NCBI RefSeq assembly: GCF_002234675.1
Contig: NC_019876.2
Location: 21,503,161 to 21,567,160, forward strand
Source of the DNA: Oryzias latipes
Lineage: Eukaryota; Chordata; Actinopteri; Beloniformes; Adrianichthyidae
DNA: 64,000 bases
Reading direction: 5' to 3'
In this document: positions 43,460 to 57,700 of the stretch, piece by piece
Numbering within the stretch: the first letter of the stretch is position 1
Layout of the letters: each line of letters begins with the position of its first letter
Made by a program: the position numbers and the translations under genes
The notes under the pieces: model-generated
Databases searched by the model: none
Told to the model about the DNA's origin: nothing
The model's input: only the letters and a program-made list of their open reading frames with translations

Positions 43460-46400
43460 CTACAGCAGTTTGCTGCAGACCTGACAGCGACTGACTCTGG
43501 AGCGCTCCTGGCCCGCCTTCAGGGTCTCCTGGTTTGGTGAAGACACAAACTCCCGCTTGGGATCCACGGTGGTCAGCCAGAAGCTGTATTTGTTGGCAAA
43601 GTAGTGGCATGTGCCTTTGGCTCCATTGCACTCAATGAATGGAGTGGCGCGGAAATCCTCCAAGCAGGAGCCGGGAGACATCAGGGACTGACCGCCGCCT
43701 TCTGCACCAGCCGCCGTGTGCTGTGGTCGAGACAAGAAAACACACAATTAAGTTAGTTCCTGATAAATTCTCACAGTCTTCATGATGTAACATGATCGCT
43801 ATTTTAAAGTCCTACTCTGATCATCTTTTTATGCCTTTTTAACCAAATAAAAAAAACCTGTGTAGTTTTCTGGAACATGGTTTTTAGAAACTCTGAGTTG
43901 TGGGCGGGACTGTCCCGTTGTTCAAACGCTCTCACGCTAACTTACAGCCCCTAACTACCCCAACTTAACATTGGCGTTGCAACAAAAATAGTGAGCAATA
44001 TTTGAGGTATCCAACTGTATAGTTTTGAGTCAGAAAACTAAGGCTCATGGATGCCGTTGTCTAGAAGTGGATGCATCAAAATGGAGCAGAGCAGAAAACC
44101 TGTGGCCCACCCAACGTATTTTCTACATCTCAACTACAAGGATTGTAACATGACATTTTTACATCTGCTCCTGATTTACCGCAATTTAAATAAAGAAAAT
44201 ACTCGGAAATGCAATTTTAAGCTTAAATTTACCTATAGAAGTACATCATCATCAAAAAAAAGCTACAAGAACATGTAAAAAACACCAAAAACACAATTTT
44301 CGTTGGAGTTGACCTTTAAGCTTTTTTTATAGACAACTGGTAATGCCAAAAATGACTAAGGTTAAAGTCAAGTTTGTCCCAGATTAGTTTCAGGTAGAAA
44401 TAGAAATTTAGGAAAGTCTGGATAAAGTCTGAACAAATCGGCTGGGTAGCTCGGGTGGTAAGGTGAGAGGCTACCATGCAGGAGTCCAGGGTTCAATTCC
44501 CGAAGGGGGATAAACAATGGTACTGGGTAAATTACCATATCAATGGCGAGCAGTTAACATCACCCAGTGGGGGCCCTTAGGCAAGACCCTTAACGCTACT
44601 GCCTCCCGAGCGCAGTTAGGCTGCAGCTCACTGCTCCCCCAGGGGATGGGTCAAAATGCAGAGAAGAATTTTCCCATTGTGGGATCAGTAAAGTATCAAT
44701 TATTAATTTAAGTCAGGTTCCAATTAAATTAGGTTTCAATCAGATTTGACTTAAGTTTATTTTAGGTTTGATTTAGGATTGATTTAATTAAAAAATCAGA
44801 TTAACAAAGTTGATTAAAGATTTAGCCAGTTGTAGGTTAGGTTTTTATCAGGTTTAAACTATTTTTTTAAATTTAGATTTACATTAATATTTTCTAATAT
44901 TTTTCTAAGTGTAAATCAAATCTATTTTTTATTCTAATCTGTGATTAAAAGATTGAAGATACAAAAGCACATTTGTGTTTATCAAAAGTTGTCTCCTGTT
45001 TAGTTTTTTAGGACTCACCATCAAGAAGGAATATCCAATCCAAAGACTTCTCCACCCAGGGGGGCACATGGGGATGGTCATGTCCTGACTGTGGACCGCC
45101 ACAGCCTGAGATGGTGCCTCACATACTGAACATCTGGAGGATTCAAACGAAAAGGTTTGATGTCTCATTGAAACGTTCCACACACCGACTGATTGTTAAG
45201 TTCAGAGAACAAACTCCTCGTCTATCTTTAAGCCTTCAAACTTTCTGTGGTGAAGCTGATGATAAAGCTGGTGGTCGTTGTGCTGCTACAGACGTAGACG
45301 CTGGGAGGGGAGGGGTCATTCTAAGATGAAATAGGTGTTTTCCTTCACATGCCTCCACACACATGATTTCTTTTTTAATCCTAAATGGAGAAATCATTGT
45401 TGTAGTCCCTCACTTGTTGTTTCTTTTGTCTATGAACGGTTGTCCCTGCGTTTCTGTCCGTCCCTTTCCTGTACCCTATAGAACACTGGTCCCCAGTCTT
45501 TTTCAGCCCAATGACAGGTATAGTGTCAGACAAATTTTCACAGACTGGTCTGTACAAGGTCAAAGTGTTTTTTTGTTTTGTTACCAGTCTCCCTTAACGT
45601 TTGAGGGTTAAGTTTATCTTCCTACTGTGAAATACACAAATTAATTAAACTAATGCACGATGGCGCAGTATTTAGCGCTCTTGCTTCACAGCAAGAAGGT
45701 CCCTGGTTCAAGTCCCAGCTGGGGCACCTGAAACAGAACATCAATGTGTAGAGTTTGCATGTTCTCCCCATGTGTGGCATTTCTCCGAGGACTCCAGCTT
45801 CCTCCCATTGTCCAAAAAACATGGGATAAGTTGATCTAAATTGTCCATAGGTGTAAATGTGAGAGTGCATGGATGTGTGATTGTGACAGACTGGCGACCT
45901 GTCCAGGGTGTCCCCTGCCTTTGCCTGCAAGTGGCCTGGTTAGGTTCTAAGGTCAATCGGATGATTTGTTGACATTTGGAGGTAGTACTGTGGTAGTCTG
46001 GGGGCAGAAATGTTCCGTCTAACCCAACACAACCCATCCCAAATGCACGCACCATGCACCGTGACTCTGAGGCTGTCCTTTTCTCCTTTATTTGCAAACT
46101 ACTCACATAAATCAGGCGAGCACAACTCATGTGATATTTGCATCTGAAATAGGAAGGATGAACTTGTTTGAGCATTTATGTGAACGTGTGAAACTAAGGG
46201 GAGGGAGGAAAAAAAATATTTACATACACAAATAATTATGCATATCAGTAGCATATAATTTTATTTTGTCCGCTGCACATGTTTTCTCGTGCACTAAGAA
46301 TGGTGAAAGGGGGCCCTTATGACCAGGCCAACGATTTTCAGAGAAATCTGGCGGCGGCGGCTGAACTTGAAGATTCTGCGGATGCTTCCCCATCACTTGG

Positions 46401-48796
46401 TGGCAGTTGTATATGTGACCGTAGCTTAAGCCCTAACTGCTGACTTTTAAGGTGCCATGGAAACTTACAAATAAATGTTGCTAAAACTGGTATTTTCTAA
46501 ACATGATAAACATGAATTCACAGTTTGAGCAAATTTATTAGCAACATCCTCACAAAAGTGGACAGTCAGTTATTGAACATTATGTGTTATGATTACGGTG
46601 TGTTGCAATAAAACCATATTTGGAGTAAAGACTCCTGCTTTTTTGTCTGTTAAATGCAGATTTCTTTTATTTTGAAATCTAAGAGTCTTTTGTTTCCTCC
46701 CTGGCTCTTTTCAAAGACATTTAATTTTTTAGTTTTTTGACTTTGCTAGCTTGGGGGCTTTCGTTTAGTGGTCGGTGCAGCCGCTGTAAAAAAGTAGCAG
46801 ATGGATTTTCAAAACGTGAACAAACGATATGACAGCCAGTAGTTATCCAAAATAAAAATTCCTTCAGAATCAGATTGTAAATAAAACGAAAAAAAATATA
46901 GGTAAGCTTTTTTTCTCTGCGGGTTGGTATAAACAGTCCCATGAATGGAAGGAGGGTTGGGAACCACCGTTACAGAGAACTGAGTCCTATTCTGCAGGTT
47001 GCTGCCTGTCAGAGGGACTTCTCCTCTCCATACTGATGCAGTTTCTTTTTCAGTATGGGGATCATACTAAAAACCCTTCCTATTGGTCACTTTTATAGCC
47101 CAGTTAGGACAACTTGGCCTTCTTGTAACAATCTGGACTAAATCTGATTAAAATTATCCTAAATAATTAAATGTAGTCTTGGTTTGATAACTTTCTTTAT
47201 ATTTTGTTTAGCCTCTTTGCTCAACAATACTGCTTCATGGAAAAAATAACTGAATTTATTGCACAATGCTTGTTAAGATTTATCTGTTCTCTTGTTGTAT
47301 TTTCTTTATTTTTGCTCCTGAACATTGAGTTGGAGTCAATGCTTGACAGAAAGATTTTGAGGAACCAACAATAAATGCTACCCCCACCCCAGTTAGCATA
47401 CCTGCTGATGTAAGGCTGGATCTGCCCCGCAGACACGGGCATCATGGGAATGGGTGCAGATGTGGAGAGCCAGTAGGATTTGTCATTGCGACTAGCAAAG
47501 AAGCAAACCTCATTGGGGGAGCAGTACAGGAAGGGCATGGTGCTGAACCTGGGGAGGCACGAGCCAGGCTGACCTGCAGTGGTGGGGGAAGGTTACACAA
47601 ACTGTTTGACAAAATGGACAGAAATATTCTGTATGATCTAAAATAAAGTCCATGATGTCAAATGCAATTTGACGAAACGTAAAAATCTCATTAAACAGAA
47701 AGAAGCAAATGCCTGTACCAAGTCCCACTCCAATCATATTTTGATTTATTGTAAAAGTGTTCCAGTTGTCTTTTAATTGTGATTATGCAGTTTTTTGTTA
47801 AAAAAAAAAAAACTGTGCTGTTTTCTAGGACATAGTTTCTGCAGGGCGGCAGAAGTTCTTTAGAAATTAACCTCTGAGTTATGGGCGAGCCTGTTGGTGC
47901 AGAAGTAAGCCTGCACTGATACTGCTTGAAGATTGGAGTAAGGAGCTTGTGGCCCTGCTATTGAATTTTCTAAGGAACAAATACGTAGAAATCTGAATTG
48001 CATCTAATTCAAACCAAGTTCAATGATGAATTTTATCTAACTCCATACTATATTTTTCAAACGCCATTTTTCCGTCTGCTCCTGATATTCAATGATTTGA
48101 ATAAAAGAATACGCAGAAATTCTATTTCTGTCATAATTTTCAGTATAAATATCCTCTTTCATCAGAAAAATGCCACAAAGCTGTTAAAAATACCAAACAC
48201 ATAGTTTTCATCGAAGTGGGTGTTTTACTGAAACTTGATCCAAGTCTGATTCTAATTTAACCAAAACTTGACTCCACTCAACTCAAACTGGAATCAAATC
48301 TGACAAAAACTCAACTTTAACTGGACTTAAAGCTGACTCCAAGCTGACCATTGATTTTCTTAAATTGGACTCAAACGTAATTCTAAACTGAGTTTAAAAT
48401 ATTTACTTGTAGTAAGAGAAAATAAATCAGCTAAAAGAAAAAGCAAGTAACACCTGCCTAAAAACAGTCATTCTGTTTAACAAAAACAATATTGTTAAGT
48501 CTTTGTGTCTTATCTCATATGTAAGGTGTTGATCCAACTACAAATTTGACAAATATCATATTAAGGTCCAGTTTTTGCTGGGTAAAGGGTGGGGGAGCAC
48601 ATACCCAGGTCTTGGTTGTGTGCTTTTTCCTGTCCCTCCACATACAGCAAGCTGTACCCATTCCACAATGAAGGCATGCCCTGAGGACACATGGGGACCT
48701 GCTCGCTCTGGCTGTGCTTTACCAGAGTGTAGCCAATGCTGATACTGCGGCTGGAGCTGCCAGGAATGCCAGGGAGGCCAATGTTTCCAGGGGGGC
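43460..48796 (-). CDS. col4a6: col4a6 NC1 domain exons
   Basis: Four exons (48605-48796, 47402-47573, 45019-45133, 43460-43720) encode the end of the helix and the whole C-terminal NC1 domain of about 225 residues, two homologous C4 subdomains. The first has [50 protein letters not shown] and [17 protein letters not shown]. The second has [60 protein letters not shown] and the terminal CQVCSKLL. Cys spacing is complete, so trimer and hexamer assembly should be intact. The conserved Met and Lys used in the family's sulfilimine cross-link region appear to be present, but I did not align them. Confidence 0.9.
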
Positions 48797-51700
48797 CTGA
48801 GAGAATAAAAAGGAAAAGGCCAGTTGGTGGAGCAGCAGAGAACGTCACATTTCCTCCTGGTTTCCTTTCTTTGATCGATGTCCTTGAAGTCATCAGGAGC
48901 TCATCGTTTCTCACCTTGTCTTCCACTTGTTCCAGGTAAACCAGGGGAGCCGGGATCACCTAACGGACCAGGCAGACCAGACGGTCCAGTCCTTCCAAGG
49001 TTACCTGGGGCTCCGGGTCGTCCTTTTGGACCTGTGAAAGGACAGCAAATGAGCCACATGGTTGGGGGGGCTAAGAAGACTAAAGGGGCCATAATCCAGT
49101 TCAGTTAACTGGAACAAAGTGAGATGAAGCAAAACCAACATGTTTTCTAGTGAATTTTATCTGGTTGTGTTTTATATTAATCCCATATAAATTCTGGGAA
49201 GGAAGATTTTTGAGAGTTTAGTTTTGTTCTCTTAAATTGCTGGTTGGTATGGAAAAACCCAAATGCTGACATATATAACATCCGCTCTGACAAGGATGGC
49301 TGCTATTACGCACCAGGACGCCCTGGAATGCCACTCCAACCAGAGTCTCCACGGTAACCCAAGGGTCCCCTTTCACCAGGAAGACCCATGTCGCCAGAAG
49401 GCTGTGATTCCACAATAGGGGAAGGCAGCACAACTCCAGGAGGACCCTTCCGTCCTTTTTGGCCTGCAGAGGAAAGAAAGGGGAAAAGAAGCAACAGAGA
49501 AGGCAAAAAAAAAGTTGAGGACAGAAGGGTGAGAAAATGAGGTTGAAGTTTGTGAACTCAAACCACAACTGTAATCCTAACTAGACCTCTTACCTGGTGT
49601 TCCTTTAGATCCCTTGATTCCATAGAAGCCAGGATCTCCAGGCACACCTTTAAGACCTGGACGTCCATTAAAACCACTTTCACCAGGAGATCCTGAGAAC
49701 CAAAAACCCATATGAGAACCATACCATGTTTTACATTTGTATTCTTCGTTCATGCCATGCTGTGGAACCACACTTTACCTTTGACACCGGCGCTACCTGG
49801 GTATCCAGGGCCTCCATTGAAACCGGGTTCTCCCTTTCTTCCAGGAGATCCCGGGAAGCCTGGCAGCCCTGGTTCACCTCTTTCTCCTTGTATTGTTCCT
49901 GAACCCGGGGGACCAGGAGGACCAGGTGGACCTTGAAAACCTCAAGATGGAAAAACAACAAGGTAAATGATGTATACTTGTATAGCACTTTTCTACCTAA
50001 CCCGAAGGCCCAAAGCACTTTACAGTCACAAAAAAAGCAAGCAAAACAAAGTTACTGGGTGAAGCTAGGACAGCCAAAAGGTAATAAAGAGGTTAATAAA
50101 TATGAACCATAGTTTCCATCCAATCCAGGAAGTCCTGGGTCCCCCACAGGTCCAGCAATGCCTGCTAACGCTGACTCTCCAGGAAGTCCAGGTTGACCAG
50201 GAATTCCTGAAGTTCCAGGAAGACCTGGTACACAAATTAAATGTATTATAGGGTTCATAACTTTTCTTTATCTTAACAATAATCTCTGATTTGTCTCAAC
50301 CTCAACTCTACTCACCAGGCTCTCCTTTTTGTCCTTTTACTCCATCAAAGCCTCGTTGTCCAGGATAAGAATCTCCCCTCTCTCCCTTCAATCCTGGGAT
50401 ACCAGGAGCACCAGGGCGACCTCCTAAAGTAATACCTGAAATATAAAAAGAGGAAAGAGTTAATTCGTTCAAAGTATTTCTTAGTTTATTTTGTTAGCAG
50501 GTAAGGAGTAATCCCCTCCTTCAGGAAGGGGACTTTAAGTACCAGTATCTGTTCTATACACAGTGATGAAGGATGGAGTGTGAAATCGGTGCATCTGCAC
50601 TCATGTGTGAAATGTTAGATACAGGCAGTAGAAATGAGCTTCCGTTTGCCCTTTTAAAATCATAATGACAACAGAAACTTCCCAAATGACCCTGTTCAAA
50701 AGTTTACATACCTCAGTTCTTAAATCGTTGTATTGCGTCCTTTTCCATAAATAGCAGCTTGTGTCTCTTGTGGTCGTTGTGTATAATGTTCTTTATTTTC
50801 TCCAATGGTAAAGCAGCCCATTCTTCTTGGCAGAAAACCTCAATTTCCTTTAAATTCTTGGGCTGCCTGGCTTAAACTGATCTCCCCAGAGTGGCTCAAC
50901 AATACTGAGGTCAGGAGACTGAGATGGCCACTCCAGAAGCTTCACCTTATTCTATTGGAACCAATGACAGGTGGACTTGCCTTTGTGTTTTGGATCGTAG
51001 TCATGTCCAATTGCATCCCATTTGCAGCCTCAGAGCAGAAGAGGGCAAGTTTCCTCCGGTATCTTCTGATAATGTGCTGCCTTTATCTTGTCATCAATTT
51101 TGACCAAGTTTCCTGTGACTTTGTAGCTCACACATCCCAAACCATCAGCGATCCACCTCCTTGTTTCACAGTAGTGTTATTTTCGTCATAGGCCTTGTTG
51201 ACTTCTTTCTAAATATAGTGTTTATGGTTGTGGCCAAAAGGTTCAGTCTTGGTCTTATGCCAGAAGTCCAGAAGTTTGGAGGTGAGTTATTTTGTGGCAT
51301 TTGAGCAAAAAAGGTTTTCTTTTGGCGACTCAACCATACAGTCCCCCCCCACCCCCCCATGCAGGTGCCTCTTTATTGTGCATCTTGAAACATCCACACC
51401 ACAAAGTCCTGGATCACAGCTGAAGTTCTTTGTGGGTTTTTCTTTGCATCTATAACAATTTTTTCGGGCAGTGGTGGCAGAAATGTTTTTGACCTGGGTT
51501 TTGGTCAACAGAACCCCTCACTTTCAAATTCTTGGTCAAAGTTTGAACTCTGCTAACTGGTATTCTCACTTCTTTGGATATCTTGTTAAATCCCTTGCCT
51601 ATTTTGTACAGTTCAGTTAACTTTTCCATAGATATTTTGAAAGCTGTTTAGGTTTCCCATGACTCAGGATCCCGACATGGGAGTGCAGCACTGGATGAAG

Positions 51701-54700
51701 GATGTAAGGGAGCTCAGAAACTCCAAGTCTTTTGGTGCACGCACATTGATTACAGGTAAATGAGTCACAGGTGAGGATGGTTACCTTTAGCTGCCATTCA
51801 AAGCCTTTTGTATCAGCTTGTGTAAATGTTTTCAGAAAAAAGTCATCAGGGTGTACAAACTTTTGCACAGGGTCATTTGGGAAGTTTCTGTTGTCATTTT
51901 GATTTACAAAAGGTAAAGATAATTGTTTGACAAATTGTTTGTTGGGCTTCACCCAACCACTAACCATAAATAAAAAAATGTTTGTGTTATCATTCATATT
52001 CTCTGAAAAATGACAAAGAAATCATTTCTTCCAGAGTGTGTAAACTTATCAGCACAACTGTAAATGCAGGGGCGTTGTCTGGTTTTGTACAGTTTAGACC
52101 TTCCTGAAAGTGTCCCACACTGGTGCAGAAATTCCTCAGCCTGCAACCATTAGATGCAAATCAATCAGCATGCTCACCCTCAACATGTACTGCCCTAGTG
52201 ATGAACCAGGTTCTGCACTGTAGGCTGTCGCTGTAAAGCAGTACATTCTTGTAAATTCATATAATTACAATGGAGCAGACAAGAAGTCTTTCAGGCAGAG
52301 AAAGAAAGGTTAAGGTAATAATCCTAGAATCCACTTGATCTTCAAAATAAAACAGCATGGGAGGTAGTGACTCAGGTGGTTGAGTAGGTCGGCCAATGAT
52401 CGAAGGGTCGGTGGATCGGTCGCCCCTCCTAGTCAACTGGGCAAGACACTTCACCCTCCCTCCAGTGTGGCTCCACTGGTGTGTGAATGCGTATGAATGT
52501 CCTGATGATGGTAGGCGCATACTGGCACGCCTCTGTCAGAGCCCCTGGGCAGCTGTGGCTACACCAGTATTTTACCATCATCAAGTATTAATGAATAGTG
52601 ACTCCTTTGTTGAGCAAACATTTCCCGTTTGAATTGAAAACAACCCTTGGAGTGTGTCTGTGCAGACATACTGGGAGGGAGGTAAGGTGTGCAGCATCTC
52701 ATTACCTGGGGTTCCAGGAAGGCCTTTGGATCCAGCGAGGCCATTGAGTCCATCCAGGCCAGGAGGTCCAGGCACACCTGAAAAACAAAGAGTCTAAGTA
52801 ACGGCATTTTATCTCTGGATGTACCACTGCTGAAGGCTCTTTGGTTTGCTTCTCACCCCTGGCTCCTGGACCTCCTGGAAATCCAGGCTGTCCTGGGGGC
52901 CCATCTGCTCCTTTTCTTCCAGGGAATGTTGACAGCCCTTTAGGGCCTGGAAAACCAACAGATCCTGCAAAAAAGATGTTGTAAACTTCAACTTGTGCCT
53001 GCAGCTCTCAGGAAGAGCGACATCAGATCGTGTCTAGTGACTAGTTTTCCTGAAGTTGTCACTCACCAGGTAATCCAGGCCGTCCTGGTTCACCAGGACC
53101 ACCTTTTATTCCAGGGAAACCAGGGTTTCCAGACAAGCCATTATCACCGGGGGCTCCATCAAAGCCTTGACGTCCTGAGGAGAAACAAATTTTCTTTACT
53201 CTTTACTTTTTTTCAAAATTGAAACAATCATAAAGAAAAAGAAAATCTGTTTTTGTTTGATGAGCATGCTGTGGAAAGATCCAAAGTCTTTGGCTAGAAG
53301 GTAAAATTAATATTAGAGATCCTACCTGGGCTGCCTGGATCTCCCGGTTGACCTTTCTGTCCAGGTGAGCCAGGAAAACCAAAGGTTTCCCCAGGTTGAC
53401 CTGACAACAAAACAAATCAGCAAATGAATCTTGATGAAGCACATTTGGCAAGTAAAATGTGTCATGAAGACCCACCTTTTCCACCTGGACGACCTGGTTC
53501 TCCAGGACCTCCGGGTGCACCAGGTATTCCATCATCTCCCTGTAAAAAAGCTTTGATCTCAGACTTTGCTGTTTGTGTTTCTGGGAAGTATACTTATCCA
53601 GTTTCTTACTCTTGGTCCTGGCATGCCAGGGAACCCATTGATTCCAACTTCTCCCTTTGGTCCCGGTAAGCCTGGAGATCCCGGCAGTCCAGGTAGGCCC
53701 GGCTGCCCGGGTTGCCCTTTACTTTGCTCAGGTAGACCAGGAAGACCAGGGCGACCTTGTCGACCGGGCAGGCCAGGCAGACCCTTGTCACCTACAACGA
53801 GACAAAATCAAAGCAAACATAGAAAACATTTTACAGACTTGATATCTGTTATTATCATTAGTGTATAAATGCTCCCAGCTGATAATTTTTCCCTTTTCAT
53901 CAATATTCCACTTTCATATGTATAACATTTGAGTTTTCACTGTAAACTGTGAATTAGGAAACAAACCTCTGGGTCCAGGAAAACCATCAAACCCTCTGGC
54001 TCCAGGATCTCCCAGTTCTCCCTTCGCCACAACTGGTGTGTAAATACTGGGGGGGCCTGGAAGACCTGGAAGCCCTCTGTCACCTTTAGCAGAGAAGTCA
54101 CGTAGGAATTCAGTCAGTTTATTAATGAAAAACGATCTCCACCCAAGTCCTCTTACAAAAATGGAGGGAAAAACATCAAACCAAAAAAAAAAAATAAGGT
54201 TGTTGTAAACCAGTCTAGATCATTCCAATAAGGCCACACTGTCGGTATTATAATCACCTTTTGCACTGCCATTTAATTTTTAGGTCATGATTTTGTTTTG
54301 GTTCAATATATGATTTGTTTATTGCAAAAAATACAAAAAAAACTAAAAATTCAGAAAAAAAAATCCCTTTTTAATTAGCTAATAAATAAGTAACAAAGAA
54401 AAATTTTTCAGTTGGCTCATATTAAGCCTGGTGTAATTTGATAAAACAATAAACAATACATCCTCTTTTCAAAGTCCTCTCTTGACTCTATCAACGTAAT
54501 ATTACTGGTATCCAGTAGGGTTGCACTCCCTAAATGATATTATTGTGAAGTATATGGTATTTAAAAATGTTTTGATCTCTTCACTCATTTTTATGACATC
54601 CTATTCTTTTGACTTTACAACCTGCCATGCTTTTCTTGGTTTATGAACATTGTGGAGCAGCATAACTTTGTGCAGCAGGCTTTTAGAACTGTGACAAACA

Positions 54701-57700
54701 CCAGCAGCTCGTTTTAAAAGCAGAAGAAGCACAAACTACGATAACAAAAAAAGGACGTTTCACTGACTAGATAAAGCAAGGTTTTGACACTTTTCCAAAC
54801 CTCTGACTGGTACGGTGTATAAGGGATCAACAGACTAGATGTAGAGTTTTGGGTGTAATCCCAAAAGCTCAGAGTCATGCAGCTGTGTCCGTTGAGTTTG
54901 TGTAGTTTATCAAATGAAATAGAATTGCACAGAAGAGAATAACAGTGTTGCTTAGCCAATTGCAGTAAAGAATAAAATAACAGCTTCTGATTGGAGCATA
55001 ATTCCAATGCAAGGCAAGACGTCAGCAAGTGTTCCTCCCATAAAGATCAGTAGACACCATATCAAACCCTAGGGCTGGTTAATACTTCCTAGCAACTTGT
55101 AATCGCTCAGGCCGCATTGGTCACAAGGAAGGGAATTGCCCCCCGCGAAATGTAACACAAGCGGATGACCTCATCCACAGTGGGAATGTCACGGTCATAG
55201 TAAAATCCTGTGCATATCGCTCCATTTAACTGAGACTTATTTCAAACAACACAATGGCAGAACAAACTCGATCCAGAAAGTTGTTGTTTCCACGTCCCAG
55301 TATTTCAAAGACAAGGCCGCATTACTGCATTCTAAATACAAGAGAGGTTAGACATGATTTCTTCTGACTCAGTTCCCCCCCCCCAAAAAAAAAAAAAACT
55401 AAGAAAACAACATTTTCAATGGATATTTACTCTTTAATGCAACCACAATAAATCAATTAAACAATCAATCGATTAATCAATCAATCAATCAATGCAACTA
55501 TTACTTCAGATATATTTAATCAAGATATGAAACAAATGGCAAGTCATTTAAAATTTAACTTTTTAAAGGTATAGTTATTTGGTATTTTGAGGCTTTTAAA
55601 ATACAAAAAAACAAACAATGTACAACCTAGCTGGTGTTGATGCACCGTTAATTAACCACAATTTTATTTATGTCGATGTAAGCATCTTCAGAAAAACTTT
55701 GCATATGAAAAAAGGAAAAAGCTTAGCATAAATAAAAAAACAAAAGCTTTATAACACTATAAATATTATACCAAACCACTGAAATGCTGGAGACAATCAT
55801 CAACGCTACTCAGAAGTTCATTGCAGTTATCTCGGACAGTCAAAGGAAATCCGGCCAAGCTTAGTAAGAACTAGATCGCACGACTCCGGTAGGGACGTAA
55901 TACAATTGATACGATGGCAAATTGCTGAAGTGTAAACCGGCCATCATTCCCTGGGCCATTGCCTAATTAAAGCGGGAAAGACTTCCTGTCACCTGACATC
56001 AGTACCTAAGGAGATGGCCACAAGTTAAGAACTAACTCCAGCACTGGTAGCATTTCACAGGGGGGGGTTAGGTGGTGTGTGTGTGTGTGTGTGTGGGGGG
56101 GGGTGTTTAATAACAGCCTGAACATTTACAAGACTTCAGTGAAGAGATGTGGGGACGCTTCTGAGAGGAGGCTGTAAAATGACCCCGCCCACTACAGAAA
56201 TTTTAGTGGTTGAGGTGATTTGTGGGTATATTATGGTTCTTGGTTCTTGTTTTTCATTTGGTTCTTTGGTTTCTGACTCTGAAGGGTGGCTCTCCTGGAT
56301 TCCCCAACCCTTTCCCGAGGTTCTCAGCTATCAGCACTGTAGTTGATACGTATCCTGAGCTGCTGCTTTTGAATGCCAACACTAAGGACCCCCAGGTTTT
56401 GGTTGTAAGTTCTAATATTTTTTGTCCCCCACCTATGGCAAAGTTTAGTTACTAAGCTTTGAATCCACTTTCTAGTTTGACTCCTGGAACTTTCTCCATT
56501 TGAGTTTCTTTCAGCTGTTCTAGCAACAGGGTAGCCATGTTTTCAAATAATTTGACTCAAATGATAGTATTTAGTAGGTTTTGGTTGGGTTGCTGGGTTG
56601 CTGGATTGTTCAGTGTGGTACATGAAATGTTAGCTTGGAGTTGTGATGTGACACTGGGACTGAAGAAGTCATACGCACGAGTAACATTCAGATCCAGCCC
56701 ATGGAGAAAGTGTGTGTGTGTGTTTGCCTGGAGGCGTGGCTGGAGGCGCAGACTCTTTCTGAAAGGGACTGTTCCCACGTTGTGACATCACAATGTAAGA
56801 ACCCACTTGTTTTTGTGGATTGGGGTGGGGGTGGGGGGCAGGTTTTTAGAGGAACACTCGCAATGCATGAATAATTTAAATACCGCTTTGGGGTTATTTT
56901 TCATAAGGAATTGACATTATAATAAATTTAGAAAGCTAAAAAAAAGTTAATTTTGCCTAACATAAGCCCTTTAATTTATATTTTTTGCCATGTTTTGCTG
57001 GCTAATTTATTTGATGATAAATGCAGAAAATTCAATATATTTAAGATTCACTAAAACAAGCTATAAAAAAAGAATTGCAGTATATTTGGTCAGATTTTCC
57101 GGTTTTGCAAATTCATTTTCAAACTGAACCAAAACGTTTTAAACTTCACCTCTGTTGCCTTGAGGTCCAAGTCTGCCAGGTGATCCATTTCTTCCAGGCT
57201 CCCCCGGCAGACCTTTCCCTCCTGGAAATCCTGGTGTTCCGGGCCGTCCAGACTGTCCAGGAAAACCAGTGAGTCCAACAAAACCTCTTTCCCCTGCGGA
57301 GATATTAAAATTGTGGGATCGATCTCAGTAGAGAAACCAGGAATGTAACAGCAGATGCATCAACCTTTTACTCCAGGAATTCCAGGTAATCCGTCAACAG
57401 TTCCAGGTCCTGGAGGTCCAGGCGGTCCCCGTGGACCTGGTGTTCCAGGAGTACCAGGAAACCCAGGTGTTCCTTTCATTCCTGCAGGTCCTGGGAAACC
57501 TGGATCCCCTGTGTCTCCTTTCTCCCCAGGAAGACCTACACATAATGGAGAGGAAGGAAGACGGCATGAGATGCTTGACCCTGAGACCATCAAAATTTTT
57601 GATCTCGAATTTCGGTTTACAGTTTTGTTTTTAAATACCCGTATTTTCCGGACTATAAGTCGCCCTTTTTTTTTTCATAGTTTGGCAAGGGGTGCGACTT

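Noticed and set aside
43209..43484. 91-codon plus-strand frame
   Set aside because: Overlaps the last col4a6 exon antisense and has no conserved features.
44436..44520. Possible tRNA genes
   Set aside because: The A- and B-box-like motifs here (and at 27180, 45660 and 60550) belong to SINE heads; no cloverleaf with intact acceptor stem and no stand-alone gene.
54714..55028. 104-codon minus-strand frame
   Set aside because: Begins in the duplicated non-coding block and lacks any family signature or splice-consistent context with the collagen exons.
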